Shown here: piece after piece, positions 25,401-37,400 of the stretch
Numbering within the stretch: the first letter of the stretch is position 1
Layout of the letters: each line of letters begins with the position of its first letter
Source: Cercis canadensis
Lineage: Eukaryota; Streptophyta; Magnoliopsida; Fabales; Fabaceae
Direction of reading: 5' to 3'
DNA: 64,000 bases
NCBI GenBank assembly: GCA_003255065.1
Contig: QAOA01006931.1
Coordinates: 1,817,542 to 1,881,541, forward strand
Program-made: the position numbers and the translations under genes
Notes under the pieces: model-generated
Told to the model about the DNA's origin: nothing
Databases searched by the model: none
What the model saw: only the letters and a program-made list of their open reading frames with translations

Positions 25401-25740
25401 GAACAAATTGTTTTAAAATAAGTGTTCAAGAAGGTGTGTTCTTTCTTATTTAATGTGAGAAAAATTACTTATTTAATTGCAAAAGCATGGCATGGGGTGA
25501 ATATTGTCTTTTCAGAAAATGTAAAATAAAGTCCTAATTAGTCGGTCACCGGAATGTAATGTTGGATTAATGCGATTTTCGGTTGGTAAATCAGATTTTT
25601 GGTTAAAAGACGGATTATCCATACTTGGTAACTAGGCAGCAAAAAGGAGGAAGCAGCGGTTGTATTTCGTGCTTGTTCTGGCACTGTATCCAACTTGGTC
25701 TGACTGAGCTTGCTTCCAGTAAAGAAAGTTGGGGAAGGAG
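22494..25740. other. AT-rich intergenic region with a repeated block
   Basis: No gene is supported. The only structured part is 23596-24130, with a 158-bp direct repeat and recurrent agtgtgtc/cgtgtc motifs (listed separately). The remaining DNA is AT-rich with homopolymer runs; the promoter of the TBL gene would lie in the last few hundred bases. Confidence 0.5.
23596..23943 (+). repeat. 158-bp direct repeat with single-N gap between copies
   Basis: Copies at 23596-23753 and 23786-23943 begin aaaatatatttgattgattt and end ggacacactaa/ggaacacactaa. The interval holds an N at 23754 and 31 bases carrying the same cgtgtc motif. The flanking DNA to about 24130 has further gcgtgtc/cgtatc variants, so a genuine small repeat array is possible, but the N at the junction makes a mis-join equally likely. 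Confidence 0.7.
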
Positions 25741-28700
25741 ATGAAGATTGATTATTTCAAGCAAAAGTTTCCCCACAAGCTTAAACAGTTGCTCGTTAAG
25801 TTCGTGATTGTCATCTTCTTTTTTGGTGTCGCTTTTCGACTTCTCTTCTTCCATTCCGCAGAAATTTCTCCCGTTTTAGAATCCCCTTTTCCCGAGAAAA
25901 CTAAAGTTTCAGTTCCAGAAACCCCTGTTTTAACCGAAGTTGCCGATAATGCAGATCAAGTATCTCGCACAGGTGATCAGATACTACTCTTTACTGGGTT
26001 TTTGTTGATTTTACGTATTATTTTCCCTTTTCGTTTCATCATTGGCGCATATTAATACACTAATGTAAAGTTGAAAAGAATAAAAAACGATTAAGGTCAG
26101 AAGAAATTACTATTCCTGTGAAGCGTGGCTACAGAACGTTTACCTTTAGATCTGTATTCCGTAGTGTTGTTATCTTACATATGGGTGGTTTATTGGATTT
26201 TCTGACCGAATCTCAACAGTCACATAGATTTGATTCTAGTTATTTACTAGTTTGACTTGATGCCCTTCTAGTTCTTGTCCTCAAGTGCACAAAGCTCAAC
26301 TTTGGTTGCTTTCAATTTTGTGCAGAGAAATGTGATATTTTTAGCGGGGATTGGATCCCAAACCCGTCGGGTCCAGTTTACACTAATGAAAGCTGCAACC
26401 TCATCGAAAGTCATCAGAATTGCATGACAAATGGGCGGCCAGATAAAGGATATCTATATTGGAGGTGGAGTCCGCTAGACTGTGAGTTACCTCAGTTTGA
26501 TCCAGCGAGGTTTCTCAACATGATGCGAAATAAAACCTGGGCATTAATTGGTGATTCGATACAACGCAACCATGTACAGTCGTTGCTGTGCATGCTCTCA
26601 ATGGTATGTGTTAGCACTACATATAACTTTACTATTTCTGTATGATACCAAAAGCAAATCTACCCTGGAGTAACTTTGGATGCACTAGTTCTATAGCATT
26701 GGCACCTCTACCTCTCAATAATCAGAAAAAGGAAAGGAAAACTTTTTACTTGGCAAATTAGTTCCTCATTTTTGAATTTTAATGGTTTATTAGTCCCCTT
26801 TTGATTTGCCAACTGTGGTTGGTTCATCTGATAAAGATCAAAGCATTTCGTTTGTAAGGCCTAAGTTCAAATCCCACATTGGGTGGTCATCCAGTCATTA
26901 TTCAAATGTTCAAATTACAATGTATCATTTCTGGGATGTAGGATCATCCTTGTTAAACAAAAGTGGGTTTTTGCCAGCGTTGAAACTATTAAATTTGACT
27001 GCTGCTAATGTTCATTCATGTTAGGTGACTCTGTGATGGTTGCTTCTGATCCCCAAATAAATGGAAGGGATAAAACTAATCATTAAATTGTTCAAATGTT
27101 GTTATTCAACAAAGCTTTTGAGCGAATTTTTTGTGAGGATGAGACATTTACCTTCGGTATAAATGTTTTGCTAATTATGCATTGCAATTGTGCTTGCTTT
27201 TGCTTCCATTCCCAGTTCTTGAAGCTCAGTACCTGACACAAAATCAAGAATCTAGTGGATTATAGATGTGAGGCTTAGAGACTTAGCTATTGCAAGAACT
27301 TGAGATTTCAATGCGCATTTTGCGGCTTTGAACTTTGCTTAAGAAAAGCTACTTTTTAGGTTGCATTTATGTTGGATAGATGATTTAAACATTTTGAGGA
27401 ATGTTTATTTAAAGGGTTTGTGGGGTTAAAATGCATATTCGTGAAAGGTACTTATAAAAGGCCAACCACTTAAGAGAGACATGATTAACATATCTAAGAA
27501 AGTTTTAAAACTCAAATTAGAGAAGTAAAATAAAATGAGGAGAATGATTGAGTAATGACCCAAAAGAAGCTGAAGCAAGCTAATGAATGTTCCAAAAGAA
27601 GCAGCTTATGTAGTTCCAACCAGACTAATCCAGGCTCGTGTTATAAACATACATACTCCGGTACTCCCTGCCCCTTTCTTTTCCTTCTTTCTTAAGGTAT
27701 CACTGTTTATGTTTCTTAATTTCTTAAGTTCTGATATTTAGTTCCCAATTTGAAGTTAATCTCATTCTTTTTTTTTTTCCTTAATAACTCTTTTCCCTCA
27801 CTCTTTTGTGTTTATATTAAATTTATTTGTCTTCATGAACATCACATCATCGATAATTGACAATCTATAATTGATTGGCGACGTATTAATTTGTGATAAT
27901 TGAACTTTGATATCACTTATGGGGAGAAGATATTGAAGCACTCCCAAATATAAAATTAATCATAGAACAAATATAATATTCACTCACCGTAGAACCATAA
28001 AGCATAATTTTCAGTACAAGTCATCAAAATTCTGATTTCTGCCTATTCTCATGGATAAGAAGAGACAAATTTCAAGGTGAGCATAACACCAAAACCAAAC
28101 ACATGATACTTAATTCCAAGCATATCATCGGAAATGTGAGCACTGATAAGAATGTGGACAGAAGCACTGTGTGTGTATTAAGGCATTTTGCTTTTGAGAA
28201 ATTAGTTGGTCCTACATTTCAAAAGTCCTTCATAATTCTTGACAATTCTTATTTTTCCTGAAGTGATTTCTTTTTTGTGTTGATAAAATTCCTGAGTTAT
28301 TTCAGGTAATGAAAAATTAAACCATGAACTTTTATTTTTGACTTCATTTCTCAGTTGATACCTCTTGCAACATTATGGTGGCTGGTTTATTTTAGAAAGC
28401 ATGATGGTCTGGAAAATCTTTGGAACGGAAGTTATTCACTTCAACTATTTTCTCCTTTTAGGTTGAACAAGCGGTCATGGTCTACCATGATGAGGAATAT
28501 AAGTCCAGAGCATGGCACTTCCCCTCACACAACTTCAGCATCTCCGTTATTTGGACTCCTTTCCTCGTGGAAGCTGCTATTTTTGAGGACCAGAACGGTG
28601 TTTCAACTTCTGAAGTTGAGCTGCATCTTGACAAACTTGATAATAAATGGACGGATGAATATCAAAACTTGGATTACATGATTATTTCATCAGGGAAATG

Positions 28701-29235
28701 GTTTCTCAAATCTGCAATCTACCATGAGAATGACACTGTATTAGGCTGCCACAACTGTCCTAAGAGGAACCTGACTGAGCTGGGGTTTAATTTTGCTTAT
28801 CGCAAGGCCCTCCGATTTGTTATGAACTATATAGCGTCTTCCGATCACAAAGGGGTGATCTTTTTTAGGACATCCACACCTGATCACTTTGAGAATGGGG
28901 AGTGGTTCAGTGGGGGAACTTGCGATAGAAAAGCACCAGTGAAAGAAGGTGAAATGGAAATGAAGGATTTGAACAAAATTCTTCGTGACATTGAGCTAGA
29001 GGAGTTTGCAGATGCAGCTGAAAAAGCTTCAATAAATGGAGTGAATCTTAAACTTCTTGATGTTGCACCACTTTCGCTTTTGAGGCCCGATGGGCATCCT
29101 GGTCCATACAGACAGTTTCATCCATTTGCCCATGACCAAAATGCTAAAGTTCAGAATGATTGTTTGCATTGGTGCTTACCAGGGCCAATCGACTCTTGGA
29201 ATGATATAATAATGGAGATGGTCTTAAATGGGTAA
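25741..29235 (+). CDS. Trichome birefringence-like (TBL25/26-type) polysaccharide O-acetyltransferase
   Basis: Three exons, 25741-25972, 26326-26603 and 28462-29235 (introns of 353 and 1858 bp), give 427 residues. Residues 17-41 form a signal-anchor membrane helix (LLVKFVIVIFFFGVAFRLLF), as expected for a Golgi type II protein. The TBL domain follows (CDIFSGDWIPNP, PDKGYLYWRW). The catalytic GDS is at residues 153-155 in IGDSIQRNHVQSLLC and the DUF231 D-x-x-H at 403-406 in DCLHWCLPGPIDSW. The family transfers acetyl groups to cell-wall glycans. The GDSI-RNHVQSLLC variant resembles TBL23-26, reported as mannan O-acetyltransferases, so glucomannan is the likeliest substrate; that step is inference. 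The start is the ATG just before the basic cytoplasmic tail. Intron 2 carries a SINE-like segment. All expected active-site residues are present. Confidence 0.9.
26808..26895 (+). mobile_element. tRNA-derived SINE-like segment in TBL intron 2
   Basis: The segment contains a good Pol III B-box-like motif (AAGTTCAAATCCC, about 26870-26882) some 50 bases after a weak A-box-like stretch (tggttggttcatctgat near 26816). This spacing is that of tRNA-derived SINE heads. It does not fold into an obvious complete tRNA. No defined 3' tail or target duplication was identified. Confidence 0.4.
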
Positions 29236-30638
29236 GAAAATAACTCAAATACCTGATAAAGTTCTCTGATTCTCTCACGGAAGCTGTGAATACACGATGA
29301 TTCTTGCGCTCTCTGTATACTACGGTTCTTTACTATATTCATTTAGTCACAGTCACATGCCTGCCGTTTAATGGAGGTAAACAGATAGAATGTAGGATCC
29401 TAAATCTCAATTTGTAGCTAATTTTTATATTTAATTACATTTACAGATTTCAGATTGCTTTGTACCATGAAAGTAGTGTGCCATTCCAGTTAACGCGAAA
29501 GAAATTGGATTACACCTTCATCTGTCTTCCCATCCCCCCCTCCCCCTTTATTTTTTTTTCTTGTTTTGGGCGAGCAGAATTTGTAAATTACAGTAATTAA
29601 ACATTTATTTGGGATGGGTAAGGATAAAAGGAACGGTTTTTAGAAGAATAATTTTAAAATAATATATTAATAGGCATATTATGTCTAAATTGATGTATCA
29701 AAAATATTATGTCTATATTTACTTTCAGTCTTCTCTTTTCTTTTTTTTTTTTTCCTTCATTTATTTTCCAAATTGGGCCTAAGATTCGAAGGGTATGCTC
29801 GTGATCATGTTTTGTTGCCACCCACGGTTTATACGAGGCAACTATGCTATGATACCATGTTTTTCTAAACCTTGCCTCTGCTATTAATCCTCTTTTGACT
29901 ATTGAAAAGCATTTTTCGTTCTAATCGTCTTTTCTTTTTAGAACCAAGCATTAAATATATATATATTTTGTTTTCTGCCCGAACTATGCACTAATTAAGA
30001 ACCAAGCAGTATTACTTCTCAAGTTTTCTTTACTTTTTCTACGGAAATGTGTTTGATAGGAACCAAGCAGTACTGTGTTTTTTTTTTTTTTTTTTTNNTT
30101 TTTTTTTTTTTTTTTTCAGGTTTTAGAGAAAAACACATCACATCATAAGAGTGAAAGAGTTGAGATTGTTACCTAAATTTTTTAAGAAAAGTATAGATAT
30201 ATACTTTTTTTTTAGTGAAAATATAAGACTTGATTTTGTAAAACACTTAATTCATTTTACATTTTCATTGAAGGTGATTCATTCGTCTGCGCCAAATAGA
30301 CGTCAGTTTCCACTCTTAGTTAATCCAAGCTGGAAGCACCTTTGCCAAATTACCAGGCGGTCCAGAACCCAGGCCCATCTAGGCTCTAGCTATTGCAGAT
30401 CCCAGAATTCAAAAGGAAAATTGCTCGGTATAAATGGTAAAACATAATCTCCCCGTATATAGTAAAATATAATTTGATAGGACTAGAGAGGATCTGAATA
30501 CATGGTTTTCTTTTTTTTTTTTTTTATAAGAAGGATCTGAATACATAAAAGANGAGAGACAATCCTAACACGCCATATATGTGATAAAAAAAAAATCAGC
30601 CTGTACGTGGTAAAAATTGATGGTATTTGGTTCATTGC
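29236..30638. other. Intergenic region, TBL to HMG-box gene
   Basis: No supportable gene. It includes long T and A runs with N characters at 30097-30098 and 30553, and gtatatgg-like repeats from about 30450 onward that continue into the HMG promoter. Confidence 0.5.
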
Positions 30639-30649
30639 CCCAACGGTCA
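30639..30649 (+). promoter_or_regulatory. MSA (mitosis-specific activator) element, full consensus match
   Basis: CCCAACGGTCA fits the MSA consensus YCYAACGGYYA bound by three-repeat MYB (MYB3R) factors that drive G2/M transcription. It lies about 380 bases upstream of the start codon of the 3xHMG-box gene. Confidence 0.7.
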
Positions 30650-30838
30650 AATTAAATTAAAAATTATACAAGATAAAATCTCAATAAATGGTATTAAGAC
30701 CACAAAAAAGAAAAAAAAAAANAAAAAAAAAAAAAAAAGGAAAACTGTTCCGTATATGTGGCAAAATAATTACCCCGTATATGGTAAAAATTGATTGTAT
30801 TCGGTTCATTTTTTTTTATGTGAATATTTGGTTCATTG

Positions 30839-30849
30839 TACAACGGTCA
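30839..30849 (+). promoter_or_regulatory. MSA-like element, one mismatch
   Basis: TACAACGGTCA matches the MSA consensus at 10 of 11 positions and keeps the AACGG core. Its flanks (ttggttcattg before, aatta after) repeat those of the 30639 site, so the two arose by local duplication. Confidence 0.6.
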
Positions 30850-30919
30850 AATTACAAAAGGGAGGTCTCAATCACCAATGTTCACTAGCAGCGGATCAGA
30901 TTTTCAAATTTGAAAATTC

Positions 30920-30930
30920 CAACCGTTGGG
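30920..30930 (-). promoter_or_regulatory. MSA-like element, reverse orientation
   Basis: On the minus strand the sequence reads CCCAACGGTTG, a match to the MSA consensus except for the last base. It lies about 12 bases before the TATA box, the proximal position usual for such sites. Confidence 0.6.
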
Positions 30931-30941
30931 CTTTACTCTCC

Positions 30942-30949
30942 TATAAAAA
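30942..30949 (+). promoter_or_regulatory. TATA box of the 3xHMG-box gene
   Basis: TATAAAAA lies 76 bases before the ATG at 31018, giving an expected short leader starting near 30975. It is immediately downstream of the reverse MSA-like site. Confidence 0.6.
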
Positions 30950-31017
30950 TACCCGGTTCGTCTCAAAGGAAGAGACACTAGAAGAAGAGCCATTTAGTAT
31001 CTGTCTTGCTCTCATCA

Positions 31018-33271
31018 ATGGCTGACATAATTGCTGAGGTGCCCGGGCAATCCGATGAAGTCCGTACAAAGAGGCCAAGGAGCGGCAGAAGGGCGGTATT
31101 GAAGGAGAAAAACCCATCGAAAAATGGGGTGAACATCTTGGCCGGGACCGTGTCCGGGTCCTCTACAACCCCAATTCCTCCGCCATCTGATGGCTTAGAA
31201 AAGGAGAACCATGAGAGTCTTTCTCAGCATCGTTCCTCGCCAAAGAAGGGAAAAGGTGCCTCAAAGAAACAATCCAAGCAATCTTTCGAGAAAGACTTGC
31301 TTGAAATGCAGGAAAAACTGCAGCAGTTGTGTCTTGAGAAGGAGAAGACTGAAGAACTCTTGAAGGCTAAAGATGAGATCTTGAAGCAGAAGGAGGAAGA
31401 ACTTGAAAATCGTGGCCGGAAGCAGGAGAAGCTTCAGATTGAGCTGAAGAAATTGCAGAAATTGAAGGAGTTCAAGCCCACAATGGTTAGTTTTTTTCAT
31501 TCTTGTATTATGTCTTACATTTTTCTTTCTTTCTGAATCTGATATTTTAATTTCCTGTTTTGTTGCTCTGACAATTTCTTTGTTTCTCTTGTGGTATTTT
31601 TGTTCAGACTTTGCCTATGGTAAGAGACAAGGAACAAGAAAAGAAGGACAAGAAGAAGAACGGATGCCCTGAAAAGAAAAGGCCTTCTCCACCATACATT
31701 TTATGGTGTAAAGATCAATGGACTGAGGTAGGTAGTAGGTATAGTAAGAAATCTTTTGTGAGAGTCGAAATCAACTCCATTAATGAGACTCTCATTTTGT
31801 TTCTCGGGTGCATTGATGAATGATACAGATTAAGAAGGCGAACCCTGAGGCAGAATTCAAAGAGATTTCAAACATGTTGGGGGCTAAATGGAAGACCGTT
31901 AGTGCAGAAGAGAAGAAGCCTTATGAGGAGAAATATCAGCTTGAAAAAGCAGCGTATTTGCGGGTAATTGCAGAGGAAAAACGTGAGAGTGAGGCAATGA
32001 AGCTGTTGGAGGAGGAGCAGAAGCAGAAGACTGCCATGGAATTGCTTGAACAGTATATGCAGTTCAAACAAGAGACAGAAAAAGACAAGAAGAAGAACAA
32101 GTAAAATTTTCCTTCCCGTTCTGCTTTGTGTGTCACCATTACATTTTTGGTTGATGTTTCTCTATTACTTGTATTTCTAGGAAAGAGAAGGATCCATTGA
32201 AACCAAAGCATCCTGTGTCAGCCTTTTTCTTGTTCACAAACGATAGGCGGGCAGCTCTTTTGGCGGACAAGAAGAGTGTCCTGGAGGTAAACTTGGTTAC
32301 CATTAGTATTGATAGTCATTAATTATAATGCAAGAACACAGCTTTTAATGGGTGTGCTTTTCAGATTTCTAAGATCGCAGCTGAAGAGTGGAAAAACATG
32401 ACAGAAGAACAAAGGAGACCCTATGAAGAGGTTTGTCCTGTGGCCTTAGCTGCTCCCATTAGGCCCTTCTCTTTTAGTGGCTTCATTTCTTAAGTTTAGT
32501 GTCAGTTGTTTTACACTTGCAGATAGCAAAGCAGAACAAGGAGAAATACGTTCAAGAAATGGAGGCCTATAAACAGAAGAAAGATGAGGAAGCTGCCAAT
32601 CTCAGAAAGGAAGAGGAAGAGTACATGAAGCTTCAAAAACAGGAAGCCTTGCAACTGCTGAGGAAGAAGGAGAAAACTGAAAATCTGATCAAGGTTTTCC
32701 CCTTTACCTTTTTTTTTTTTTTTTCTTTCCGATAGCCTTGAATTATGGCTAATGCACAAAATTGTGCAGAAAACAAAAAAGAATCACCAGAAGAAGAAGC
32801 AGAACAAGGAAGATAAGAATTCTGATCCAAACAAGCCCAAGAGGCCTGCATCCTCCTTCCTCCTATTCAGGTAAATCCAATTAATTGGTAAAAGTCACGT
32901 TAAGTAGTATAGAATTTAGTAGAGGTCTCAATGAAAACTTTGTTTGATGCAGCAAAGAAGCAAGGAAGAGTTTACAGGAGGAACGACCAGGAATCAATAA
33001 TAATTCCACCCTTAATGCACTTATTTCGGTGAAATGGAAGGTAATTGACTTGCTCGTTCTAAATCATGATTAATTACTGAAAAGGCCATTTCCTTATATC
33101 TGAGACTAATGTATTTTTTTTGGGTCCTGGTTAACCATTTAGGAACTGACTGAGGAAGAGAAGCAACTCTGGAATGACAAAGCTGCTGAAGCAATGGCTG
33201 CATACAAGAAGGAATTGGAAGAGTACAACAAATCTGTTGCTGCAAGCTTGGATCAGAAAACAGAAGAATGA
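31018..33271 (+). CDS. HMGB6: 3xHMG-box chromosomal protein (HMGB6/HMGB13 type)
   Basis: Nine exons: 31018-31485, 31608-31727, 31829-32100, 32181-32286, 32365-32430, 32523-32693, 32770-32870, 32953-33040 and 33143-33271, all with GT-AG borders and consistent phase, give 506 residues. A basic N-terminal region (RTKRPRSGRR) precedes a Lys/Glu-rich coiled segment (residues 95-150). Three HMG boxes follow: about 181-250 (PPYILWCKDQW), 295-360 (PVSAFFLFTNDRR) and 424-492 (PASSFLLFSKEAR). Plant 3xHMG-box proteins bind DNA structurally and associate with condensed mitotic chromosomes. The three upstream MSA-type motifs agree with G2/M expression. The protein is somewhat longer than the roughly 450-residue Arabidopsis members, mostly N-terminally. 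The start is the first ATG after the TATA box. Confidence is high for the family; the HMGB6 versus HMGB13 choice is open. Confidence 0.93.
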
Positions 33272-34423
33272 GGTCCATGTCCATGTGTTGACTTGGATGT
33301 TCAAAGTCTTTATTGAACATCTGCTACTTGGTCAATGCTAAAAAATTTTAAGATTGTTTTTCCTTTTGTATTGTATTCTCTAGTCGTAGCCTAATCCAAG
33401 CAATTAAGCTTGATTCTCAATAGTCGTAGCCTAATCCAAGCTACTAAGCTTGATCTATAGAACTTCTATGTTCAGTTGTAATGTGGAATGCCTAACAATT
33501 ACAGTTGTTCAATTTCAATTGCCATTGCAAAATTGGGGGAGTCTTCCTGTATATTATAGAAATCGAGTCATTCAAGAGAACATATGCCGAGAGACGTTTG
33601 ATACGAAGAAATCCCTCGCACAATTATACGCACCCACAAATCCTTTCGTTTCTAAAGAAGATGATGTTATCCTTCTTTTTTTTTTTCTCTAAAGAAGATG
33701 ATGTTATAGTAACACGCTATTCAATTTCAGCGACATAATGAACCATATTTGATCCTTCGTGGAGGAAAAGATAAGGCGTGGCCTCTATCTCACATCGTAT
33801 CTTGTTGTTACCCTGAGAATTCAGCAACTTGTTATCCTTTTTTTTTTTTTCTCTAAAGAAGATGATGTTATCGTAACACTCTATTCAATTTCAGCGACAT
33901 AATGAACATATTTGATCCTTCGTGGAGGACAAGATAAGGCGTGGTGGCCTCTATCTCACATCGTATCTTGTTATCCTTGTTTATACGCGCATATCTCATA
34001 ATGAACCACTATTGTATTTGTAGTGCAGTTGGCCGGCCAGTCCCCACAAAGAAACCCATAGACGTACGTTTCACTAGATTCACACTCCTTTTTTTTTTTT
34101 TTATGTTTTTGTTCTTGTATGTTTCAATGTCCCCAATAATAATGTATCAGTATATAAACAAGGCCTCGAAGCAAGATTCCCTTACACCTTAGGTATCTCC
34201 ACCAATTCTAGTTCTTGCCATAAACTCTTTCCCTACAAACGATTTTCAAGGCGAATGAGTAGTTGGTTATTTTATGCAAACAACATCTAGCTGCCACCTA
34301 AAACCAAATTAATTTCTTCATACTTTTTTTTGTTTATTTATTATACTAGTTTATATTATTACTATACTCCTGAGTCCACGCTACCCAACCCTCAACTCCC
34401 ACCCTCTTTCTGCCTTGCCTTCC
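33272..34423. other. Intergenic region, HMG-box gene to GAT1
   Basis: No gene. A 3'UTR-sized stretch includes a duplicated phrase (tagtcgtagcctaatccaag at about 33383 and 33422). A longer direct repeat follows at 33687-33976. Confidence 0.5.
33687..33976 (+). repeat. Diverged direct repeat of about 125 bp
   Basis: Copies start at 33687 and 33851, each ctctaaagaagatgatgtta, and run through a shared atctcacatcgtatcttgtt phrase. They differ by small indels and substitutions. A third, short partial copy precedes them near 33649. Each copy follows a poly(T) run. Confidence 0.75.
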
Positions 34424-37400
34424 ATGGCGGACCCTCCGAAAGGAGACCTTTTCAGTCAGAACCGCCGTGATGAGGACGCCGGAGCCGCTTTCGTCCTTCA
34501 GTCAAAAGGTGATTATAAATTATAAGCCTTGATTTTCATTTTTGACTAATTCCAATCCAATGGGGCTTGCACCTGTAACTTGTAAATAAAAACGATGATA
34601 TTGTTTTATAGGTCAGTGGTGGCACGCGGGTTATCATCTAACGACGGCAATCGTGGGACCCACAATTCTGACGCTGCCGTTTGTGTTCAGAGGGTTGGGA
34701 TGGGGGCTGGGCTTCTTCTGCTTAACGACCATGGGGGTCGTCACCTTTTACTCCTACTACCTCATGTCCAAAGTGCTTGATCACTGTGAGAAATCCGGTC
34801 GCCGCCACATCCGTTTCCGGGAACTCGCCGCCGACGTCTTGGGTGAATTATGCAACCAAATACATCTACATCTACATCTACATCTACATATTCTTCCTTA
34901 CATTCCGTTTTTCCCTTTTTTTTTAACTTTTCTTCAAAGCCTATATACGACGTCGGTTTGTACTTTGTACCTTATGGTTTTCAATTCTCCATTCATTTTA
35001 CAGTTACAACTTGCCACGTCGTTACTAGTTTCCCAAGACTCTTTTATAGCTAAACGCAATGTCGCAAGTAACGGGATAGATATGGCTGACTCTGATGCGG
35101 ATTCGTAAGTTGTATGTAACTTTTCATCGTTTGCTTCTATGACATTGACAGGCTCTGGATGGATGTACTATTTTGTAATATTTATTCAAACGGCAATCAA
35201 TTGCGGGATTGGAGTAGGAGCAATTTTGCTTGCTGGAGAATCCCTTCAGGTTTGTCATTTTCATGTTCACCCTTCCATCTTATTGATCTCTTTCCTAAAT
35301 TTTTTACTTCTTCTGTTTGTTTTTCAAATTTTCAAAAACAACTTGCAAATTGAAACGGAAGATGATTCTCTAGATGATGTCTTAATTGTAAAGTTCACAC
35401 ACAAGCTTATGATAATAGTATAGTATTCTGGTGTGTGCTCTTAGCTGCCTATACTTGCTTTTCATTTATTTTGCTTCAAAAATTTTGTTATGTACTTTAC
35501 TTAGTAGTGAGCTGTCTACACTTTTGTTTTCTTAACTTGTATAATAAGTATTGGCTGTAAAGGCTATAATTTTAATTGATTTTTTTTATTTTTTTTATTT
35601 CAGTATTTCTTTTGGGCTAATACTTTATACTAATATATTTTAAAAAGTTGGATTTTGGAAGTTCCCCACTCACAATTATAATTTCCCTTATGCCCCACCA
35701 TAAGTCTCATATATTAATTAGTTAGTACATAACTGATACGGTGATTTTTAGTGCCAAAAGGAAAGGTTAAATGATGATAGCCAATACGGAAATTATGAGA
35801 TTTAAATGACAAATATCAACTCAGTACATTATTATATCACATGTAGTGCTTCCGTTCATTTGATCTTATATATATTGTTTTAGAAGGATTGAACCTAACA
35901 CGGCTTCATTTATTTTTTTGTTCTAGGAAAGAAAATAGTATAACTTTATATTTATTTATTTATTATTATAATTTTATATTCGAACATATAATTCATAAAT
36001 TTTAAAAACAACTTCAATAAGCTATTTAATTGCTTCGTATGTTTCGTGATTACTCTAAACCTATGTTGTTTATTGTACCATTAGAGACTTAAGAGTTATA
36101 TCTGAATGGCAAATACATTGACACATGGCACACAAGACGTAAAGGACACCCAACTAAGATATGCATAAATGAGAAGTTGAGAACCGTCACTTTCTGATTT
36201 GCTGCGGAGGGCCAATTCAGGGTCCCATGTGCTGTTGAATTCTAAGGAAATAATTATTGCATACTACGTAAGAAAATGTATAAAATCTGAACTATACACT
36301 TAAAAAGACGGGTAGTTTTAATTAAATTTAAATGTTATTATATATAAAATAATCTGAATATATATAGTATTACTCTAAATTCTTTTTTTTGGTAATCGTA
36401 TTACTCTAAATTCTAAGTAACTAAATTAGCTCATCCGTGGCACTCATATATGATTGGTGTTTATGCGTTCATCAGATTTTGTCTTTGTTAACAAAGGAGT
36501 TCATAGTTAACTGCTTCGCTCAAAAAATATTCGGCTAACATCAATTTTAAGCTAATTTATTGAACCATTTGATGGTTGAGAAAGTGCTAGAGGAAATTAT
36601 CTACCATTTTATATTATTCCTCTGATGCACAAGTGCTTAGTAGTATAATGATTTAGATACATGTACAGTAAGTAATCTTTGTATGAAAACTTCCTTATTT
36701 AATTTTGGGCATTAATTTTATTTTCTTCCCTTTCTGTCGTGGAAGATCATGTACTCCAATATTTCACCGCATGGACCCCTAAAATTGTACCAGTTTATAG
36801 CAATGGTGACAGTCGTAATGATAGTTCTATCTCAGCTTCCGACCTTTCACTCACTGCGACACATCAACTTGTGTTCGCTGTTTCTCAGTCTGGCATACAC
36901 TACGCTGGTGGTTGGCGCTTGCATTCATGCAGGTACTTCCAACATTGAATTCATGGTCATTCTTGTCTGTGTTTATTAACACAGTAAGTCTATTTGTTAT
37001 TACAATTTTCAACGCTCCATGGAGTTAATAATTATATTTTCAGGTAGTTGGAAGAAAAGGATTTTTCTTCCAGTGTTCTGACTGACCTCCAATCATGTGG
37101 CAGGTTTGTCAGGAAATGCCCCTCCAGCGGACTATTCTTTAGAATCTCAGAAGTCTGCAAGGGTTTTCAGTGCCTTCACTTCCATCTCCATAATTGCAGC
37201 AATATTTGGGAATGGGATACTACCTGAGATACAAGTAACCACAGTTCCTTTTTTTGTCAGTTGACTAATTACAGCTTCTCAATAAACCTCTATTTTTCAT
37301 TATCTTCCATACAACTTTGCTTATGGCATTACAGCCATTACTCATGTGATAAAATTTAGTCTGTGGCACGGGCAACTGCTTTGCTGAAGAGACATATAAG

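Noticed and set aside
22494..25740. CRISPR-like or bacterial repeat array in the agtgtgtc repeats
   Set aside because: Repeat spacing is irregular, context is plant nuclear DNA, and the main copies straddle an assembly N.
26808..26895. A functional tRNA gene
   Set aside because: Only the B box is good; no acceptor stem or complete cloverleaf could be formed by eye, so SINE-like is safer.
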